Both the position numbers and the translations under genes were made by a program. Source: Paenibacillus maysiensis (GTDB taxonomy: Bacteria > Bacillota > Bacilli > Paenibacillales > Paenibacillaceae). Taken from it: a stretch of DNA of 47,872 bases. Below are positions 43,419-47,872 of the stretch, piece after piece. Numbering within the stretch: the stretch's first letter is position 1; the number at the start of each line of letters is the position of its first letter. The stretch lies in assembly GCF_000520815.1 (NCBI RefSeq), contig NZ_ASRY01000079.1, positions 1-47,872 of the forward strand, written 5' to 3'. Under the pieces are notes generated by a model, which saw nothing but the letters and a program-made list of their open reading frames with translations, made no database searches and was not told the DNA's origin.

Positions 43419-44402
43419 TTAAGCTGTACTAGCTTCAATAAGTTTCACTGGTAGATAGGTTTCTCGCGGGACATCACTAAATCCACCTTCAATTTCTTTA
43501 ATAAGTAACTCTATGGAAGATCTCGCGATCTCCTGTATTGGTTGCTGAATTGTCGTTAATTCAGGGAGAAGATTGCGGGTTGTTTCAGTTCCGTCATATC
43601 CAATTACGCGAATATCTTCAGGAACACGTTTTCCTCTTCTTCTTGCTTTAGCAATAAAAGACGCAGCCACCAAGTCATTACTCGCAAACAATCCATCTAC
43701 TTCAGGATGTTCATCGAGCAAGCGTTTAATCGGTTCATCGTGATTCTGTTGGTGGAAGGGATCATTTATTTCATAGGTAATTGCCTTTCGACCATACTGC
43801 TCCATCACATCTTCATATGCTTTTCTTCTTAAGCTTGCCGGTGTTTCCAATTCAACAGGGCCATTTATGTGTAAGATATGCTTGCACCCCTTTTCAATAA
43901 GCAGTTCTGACGCCAGTTTTCCACCCAAATAATTATCCGATCCTACAACTGGGATTGAATCGGATAGGAAGCGATCGATCGCAATGACGGCAATGTTCTT
44001 CTGTTCATAATTTACGATACCTCGGTTGTGTGTACCAACGATAATACCGTCAACTTGATTTCGCATAAGCATATCCACATAAGATTCTTCTTTATCTAGC
44101 TGATTCAAACTGTTACAAAGCAACAGCTTATAGCCTAATGACGCACAAATATTTTCTATATGAAAAGTCAGCTCTCCGAAAAAAGGGTTGCTTGTAGTTG
44201 GAATGATTAATCCAATCAGGTTTGTTCGTTTACTAAATAATGACCGAGCCACATCATTTGGAAAATAATTCAGCTCCTGCATCGCTTTATGAACTTGATC
44301 CTTCGTTTCTTGACTGATATAGCCACGATTATTAAGTACGCGAGAAACCGTAGTCGGTGAAACTCCAGCTAATTGTGCAACATCGTTAAGTTTTGGTTTC
44401 AT
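43419..44402 (-). CDS. LacI-family transcriptional repressor of the sucrose operon
   Basis: A 327-residue protein from ATG 44402 (GGGAG five bases upstream). HTH at 1-50 (KLNDVAQLAGVSPTTVSRVLNNRGYISQETKDQV), hinge, then the periplasmic-binding-protein-like effector domain with the usual GLIIPTTSNPFF and DGIIVGTHNR segments and a C-terminal VIGYDGTETTRNLLPELTTIQQP. It probably binds the two operators at 43287-43321, with sucrose or a product as inducer. A TTTAAC-ATG-GTTAAA repeat (44453-44467) upstream may be an autoregulatory site. Confidence 0.93.
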   Translation of the reverse strand: MKPKLNDVAQLAGVSPTTVSRVLNNRGYISQETKDQVHKAMQELNYFPNDVARSLFSKRTNLIGLIIPTTSNPFFGELTFHIENICASLGYKLLLCNSLNQLDKEESYVDMLMRNQVDGIIVGTHNRGIVNYEQKNIAVIAIDRFLSDSIPVVGSDNYLGGKLASELLIEKGCKHILHINGPVELETPASLRRKAYEDVMEQYGRKAITYEINDPFHQQNHDEPIKRLLDEHPEVDGLFASNDLVAASFIAKARRRGKRVPEDIRVIGYDGTETTRNLLPELTTIQQPIQEIARSSIELLIKEIEGGFSDVPRETYLPVKLIEASTA

Positions 44403-44452
44403 TGATTCTCCCTGCCTTCTCTCCATGCCATATCTCCAATTATTTTTTTCAT

Positions 44453-44467
44453 TTTAACATGGTTAAA
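44453..44467. promoter_or_regulatory. Inverted repeat upstream of lacI-type gene
   Basis: TTTAAC-ATG-GTTAAA; perfect 6-bp arms, 50 bp before the repressor start. Confidence 0.4.
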
Positions 44468-44937
44468 TGTGAAAAAACATGCTTGAGCATTCTTATGGAT
44501 TATTCTTCAGAATTGTCTCCCTCTAAGAATCTCCTTGGCGACAGAAGAACGAATAGGATGATACGTGAATATATTGTTAGCTGATATCACGTACATCATG
44601 CTCTTCATATGTTACAACCTTCTTTATTTCTTCTCTGTCCCTCTTAGTGAATTGGGGTTTCAGAAACTTGAGAAGTATACATCCCGTTCTCATTTAAAAA
44701 TGTTTTGGATATCTCACTTCAAAGCGAAGTGATCTCTTTGGGGGTGTTGTCGGATGATACATTAGAATTATGCGATAGCATCTCTTTCTTGAAGCCTTGA
44801 TTTTTTCGAGGGAGGACTCTCCCATGCGGTGGTGTTATTGAGCGACGATGTAGAAATTAAGAAACCCGCTATAATCAAGCTGAGTACCTTATTCCAAAAC
44901 TCCCCCTAATCGATTCGGTTGTTCATTACAATATAAC
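44468..44937. other. Gene-free stretch between the repressor and the GH2 tail
   Basis: No convincing gene. A small hairpin CACTTC/GAAGTG lies near 44713-44730 and an ACGTGA/TCACGT repeat near 44564-44590. The right junction of the inserted sucrose module with the GH2 remnant should be in this stretch, but I could not find terminal repeats. Confidence 0.35.
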
Positions 44938-45219
44938 TTGTGCAATAAAATCTGTACTGAAATCCGAATGACACATGGTGATGATCGTATCCTTGGAATA
45001 GACAACGACGATCTCACCAGTGACGAACCCTTCCAGGGAAACCAAAGACGAACACACAGAGGAAGGTGTCTTGTTATTGTGCAATCCGGGCATCTGGCAG
45101 GTGAATTGTTGCTTCAAGCTTCAGCAACTGGAGGCTTGCAGGGAGAAACCAGACTACAAATGAACCATGAACTACAAATGACCATTCAATATCATCATGG
45201 CCTTATTCCTCCTGTATAG
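44938..45219 (+). pseudogene. GH2 beta-galactosidase C-terminal remnant
   Basis: A frame giving GDDRILGIDNDDLTSDEPF, then QGNQRRTHRGRCLVIVQSG and LLLQASATGGLQ, the C-terminal beta-sandwich domain of family-2 beta-galactosidases. It has no ribosome site. It is in the same direction as, and would complete, the GH2 remnant at 39952-40373, with the oppositely oriented sucrose module lying between. Confidence 0.7.
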
Positions 45220-45261
45220 CGAACTGTCCATATGGGTTTAAATGAGAGCCGTATCCATTAT

Positions 45262-45301
45262 ACAAAAGAGGTTCCTGACAATGAGCAGGAGCCTCTTTTG
45301 T
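45262..45301. terminator. Hairpin terminator before the trehalose locus
   Basis: ACAAAAGAGG (45262-45271) pairs with CCTCTTTTGT (45292-45301), with inner TCCTG/CAGGA pairing. T-rich on both strands. Confidence 0.8.
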
Positions 45302-45387
45302 GTTATAACTGTTTGCTTCATCTAACCATGGAAGCAATCGAACAGAATTGCAAGAGTTCAATAAGCAAATAAGAATGATAAAGCTGG

Positions 45388-45415
45388 TTGACATTATGTA
45401 TATACATGATTTAAT
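45388..45415 (+). promoter_or_regulatory. Trehalose operon promoter
   Basis: TTGACA (45388-45393), a 16-bp spacer and TTTAAT (45410-45415). Confidence 0.7.
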
Positions 45416-45431
45416 CTTGTATATACAAGAT
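45396..45431. promoter_or_regulatory. Twin TreR-type operators
   Basis: ATGTATATACAT (45396-45407), a perfect 12-bp palindrome between -35 and -10, and a perfect 18-bp palindrome (45414-45431) with core TTGTATATACAA, overlapping the -10 and start. TTGTATATACAA is the TreR operator core in Bacillus. Confidence 0.85.
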
Positions 45432-45433
45432 GA

Positions 45434-45447
45434 TGAAAGCGTTATAT
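45434..45447 (+). promoter_or_regulatory. cre-like site in the trehalose leader
   Basis: TGAAAGCGTTATAT matches the cre core TGNAARCGNWWN; the final two bases differ. Its position just after the start site fits CcpA repression. Confidence 0.55.
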
Positions 45448-45493
45448 TAAACATATTTACGTTACTGCATTCGCAAGAAAGGAAGGATCATGG

Positions 45494-47221
45494 ATGGAAG
45501 GAACGAATAAGGCCTTAATCCCTCAAGATACAGATTGGTGGCGCAAATCAGTCGTCTATCAGGTCTATCCCAAAAGCTTTAACGACACAACGGGTAAAGG
45601 GACCGGTGATATCCGAGGACTGACGCAAAAGCTGGATTATTTGCACAGGCTGGGTGTTGATATTATCTGGCTACAGCCGGTATATGTCTCACCACAGCGT
45701 GATAACGGGTATGATGTAGCGGATTATTGCCGGATCAATCCGGAGTATGGAACGATGCAGGATTTCGAAGAATTGAGTCAGGAAATTCAGGCGCGTGGAA
45801 TGCACTTGATGTTAGATATTGTGGTTAATCATTCTTCGACGGAGCATGTCTGGTTTCAGCAGGCACGGTTTTCCAGGGAGAGTGAGTACAGAGACTATTA
45901 TATCTGGCGTGATCCAGCACCCGATGGAGGACCTCCCAATAATTGGATTTCCAAGTTTGGTGGACCGGCCTGGCAGTATGACGAGGCAACAGACCAATAT
46001 TTCCTAACGCTGTTTGACAAAACTCAGGCAGATCTAAACTGGGAGAATCCGAAGGTTCGTCAGGAGGTTGTCAATCTGCTGGAATTCTGGGCTGAAAAGG
46101 GAGTCAGTGGCTTTCGGCTGGATGTCATTAATTTGATCTCCAAAGATCATCGCTTCTTAGATGATGATGGAAGCGCTGTTCCTGGGGACGGTCGTAAGTA
46201 TTATACTGACGGTGCACGTGTACATGAATACATTCAAGAATTGCATGACAAAGTATTTGCTAAATATAACAGCGTCACTGTGGGGGAAATGTCCTCCACG
46301 ACACTGGAGCACTGCATCCGCTATTCCAATCCAGAGAACGAAGAATTGTCCATGACGTTTAATTTTCATCATCTGAAGGTGGATTATCCCAATGGACAAA
46401 AATGGGAATTGAAGCCCTATGATTTTGAGATGCTGAAAAAGCTATTCTCGGACTGGCAGATTGGCATGCAGCAGGGGGGCGGCTGGAGTGCATTGTTTTT
46501 GAACAATCATGATCAGCCAAGAGCGATTTCTCGCTTTTTGGATGATGGCGAATACCATGCAGAAAGCGCCAAGCTACTCGCGACCACGCTGCATGGCCTT
46601 CAAGGAACGCCGTATATATTTCAAGGTGAAGAGATTGGTATGGCCAATCCGAAGTGGTTAGATATTGAAGAATTCCGGGATGTTGAATCTCTGAATATGT
46701 ATCGTATTTTACAGGAACAAGGCAAAAGTGCGGAGGAAGCATTAAATATCATTCGAGAGCGCTCCCGTGACAATTCGAGGACACCGATGCAATGGGATAA
46801 CACTCCCAACGCGGGCTTCACTACAGGTACACCCTGGATCAAGGTGGATGAACGTTATCCACAGATTAACGTTCAGGCACAGTTGGAGGACCCGGACTCT
46901 ATCTATCATCATTACCAAAAGCTGATTCGTTTGCGCAAGACGGTGCAAGTCATCACGGATGGGGATTATCAACGTCTGGACGATGCTCATCCTCAGGTAT
47001 ATGCCTATCAACGCAGCAATGCACAGGAGACTTTGGTTGTGATCTCTAATTTTAGCGGACAGAATACGCAATTCGCGCTGCCTGATTCATTTTATTCTCA
47101 ATTCAAAAATCAGGCTTTAGGATCGTCCGAGCTTTTAATTGGCAATACCAAGCATGCTCCAGAGCTGGATCAGGTGATCACTTTGACCCCGTATGCATCT
47201 TATATGTGGATCATTCGTTAG
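45494..47221 (+). CDS. treA: Alpha,alpha-phosphotrehalase (GH13)
   Basis: A 575-residue cytosolic enzyme that splits trehalose 6-phosphate into glucose and glucose 6-phosphate. ATG 45494 is right: the ATG four bases before it closes after six codons, and GGAAGG is seven bases upstream. The barrel carries YQVYPKSFNDTTGKGTGDIRG, nucleophile D210 (GFRLDVINLIS), acid E265 (VGEMSS) and the NNHDQPR transition-state Asp. The phosphotrehalase type (rather than oligo-1,6-glucosidase) is supported by the neighbouring PTS permease and TreR-type operators. Confidence 0.95.
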   Translation: MEGTNKALIPQDTDWWRKSVVYQVYPKSFNDTTGKGTGDIRGLTQKLDYLHRLGVDIIWLQPVYVSPQRDNGYDVADYCRINPEYGTMQDFEELSQEIQARGMHLMLDIVVNHSSTEHVWFQQARFSRESEYRDYYIWRDPAPDGGPPNNWISKFGGPAWQYDEATDQYFLTLFDKTQADLNWENPKVRQEVVNLLEFWAEKGVSGFRLDVINLISKDHRFLDDDGSAVPGDGRKYYTDGARVHEYIQELHDKVFAKYNSVTVGEMSSTTLEHCIRYSNPENEELSMTFNFHHLKVDYPNGQKWELKPYDFEMLKKLFSDWQIGMQQGGGWSALFLNNHDQPRAISRFLDDGEYHAESAKLLATTLHGLQGTPYIFQGEEIGMANPKWLDIEEFRDVESLNMYRILQEQGKSAEEALNIIRERSRDNSRTPMQWDNTPNAGFTTGTPWIKVDERYPQINVQAQLEDPDSIYHHYQKLIRLRKTVQVITDGDYQRLDDAHPQVYAYQRSNAQETLVVISNFSGQNTQFALPDSFYSQFKNQALGSSELLIGNTKHAPELDQVITLTPYASYMWIIR

Positions 47222-47327
47222 CTTTGGTTGAATAGTATAGAAACATACGGTAACACCCCAAGGTACGTTGCTTTTTACAACCGGGGTTGCTGCATTAAAA
47301 CGAGCAAACGTTAAGGGAGTGGGATAG

Positions 47328-47872
47328 ATGGCGATTGAAAGAGCAAAAGTAGAAGAGATTATTAAAGCTGTTGGCGGAAAAGACAATATAGAGGCCTCTA
47401 CGCATTGCGTAACCCGTCTGAGGTTTGCCCTCTATGATGATAAGCTGGTTGATACGGATGCCCTTGAGCAAAATGATCTGGTTAAGGGGCAATTTTCTTC
47501 ACAAGGGCAGTATCAGGTCGTGATTGGCCCGGGCCTGGTGGATAAGGTATATGATGAAATGATTTCAATAACAGGGGGGAGCCGGGCTTCTAAAGACGAG
47601 GTTAAAAATACCGCCAGCAAGAAACAAAACCCGATTCAGCGTGCCATCAAGACGCTGGCAGATATTTTTATCCCCATCCTGCCCGCCATCGTGACAGCAG
47701 GCTTACTGCTGGGAATAAATAATATTTTGACAGGCAAGGGGATCTTCTTTGAAGGAATGGCCCTGGTTCAGGTCTATCCCCAATGGACCGACTTTGCTGC
47801 CATTATTAACACCATTGCCAGCACCGCTTTTGCTTTCCTACCCGCCTTAATCGGCTGGGCAGCCGCTATCCC
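47328..47872 (+). CDS. treP: Trehalose-specific PTS permease EIIBC (cut by window edge)
   Basis: 181 codons are in the window, starting at ATG 47328 with GGGAG upstream. The EIIB domain has the phospho-Cys in STHCVTRLRFAL and the later VIGPGLVDKVYDEM; then a linker and the first EIIC helices (DIFIPILPAIVTAGLLLGINNILTG). Imports trehalose as trehalose 6-phosphate, the substrate of the preceding enzyme. The rest, and a treR gene if linked, would lie to the right. Confidence 0.93.
   Translation, partial: MAIERAKVEEIIKAVGGKDNIEASTHCVTRLRFALYDDKLVDTDALEQNDLVKGQFSSQGQYQVVIGPGLVDKVYDEMISITGGSRASKDEVKNTASKKQNPIQRAIKTLADIFIPILPAIVTAGLLLGINNILTGKGIFFEGMALVQVYPQWTDFAAIINTIASTAFAFLPALIGWAAAI

Noticed and set aside
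44938..45219. A stand-alone small gene
   Set aside because: No ribosome site, and the translation matches only the last domain of GH2 enzymes, so it is a remnant.

Overview
The window looks like chromosomal DNA of a Gram-positive, endospore-former-type bacterium, most likely Paenibacillus (P. polymyxa-like). This is inferred from strong AGGAGG-type ribosome sites, frequent GTG/TTG starts, and the gene families: ECF41 sigma factor, DUF438/DUF1858 pair, YtrA-type GntR ABC operon, LevR/sigma-54 mannose-family PTS, TreR-type trehalose locus and UgtP-like glycosyltransferase. No search could be run, so family names rest on recognised motifs.

Layout. 1-8.4 kb is mostly housekeeping: a UvrD-like helicase cut by the left edge, a zinc-ribbon protein with a TrmB-type regulator, a Nudix hydrolase, a histidine phosphatase, MscL with an added zinc ribbon, and an ECF41 sigma factor downstream of its carboxymuconolactone-decarboxylase partner, with a matching ECF41 promoter in front. 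8.48-11.81 kb is a compact AT-rich element with Tn7-type ends: 20-bp repeats resembling TnsB sites at both ends, 5'-TGT at the left tip, and a 5-bp duplication ATAAA at the predicted positions. It has no transposition genes; its cargo is an XRE-cupin regulator, a CynX-like MFS transporter and a universal stress protein. Right beside it (11.86-12.04 kb) is a gene-free cluster of about ten DnaA-box-like 9-mers, many spaced by about 11 bp.

12-23.2 kb holds a glycolipid-type glycosyltransferase, a methionine aminopeptidase that seems to start at CTG, a MOP/MATE-like membrane protein, a GNAT acetyltransferase, an anaerobiosis-type hemerythrin/PAS pair behind an FNR-like site, and a five-gene GntR/ABC-transporter operon with a palindromic operator on its promoter. 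23.2-24.9 kb is a gene graveyard (IS4-family transposase, serine recombinase, epoxide-hydrolase remnants). 24.9-31 kb carries an amino-acid permease, a MarR-BAAT-type acyl-thioesterase operon with twin operators, a bile-acid:sodium-symporter family protein, and rpoN.

31-37 kb is a complete sigma-54 circuit: rpoN, the enhancer-binding activator LevR, a terminator, a consensus -24/-12 promoter and PTS genes IIA-IIB-IIC-IID. After a diguanylate cyclase come a twice-frameshifted Nif3-like gene and a family-2 glycoside hydrolase in two remnants, with a complete sucrose module (LacI repressor, CscB-like permease, GH32 hydrolase) lying between them in the opposite direction. The right end is a trehalose locus: TreR-type palindromes, a cre-like site, phosphotrehalase and the start of the trehalose PTS permease.
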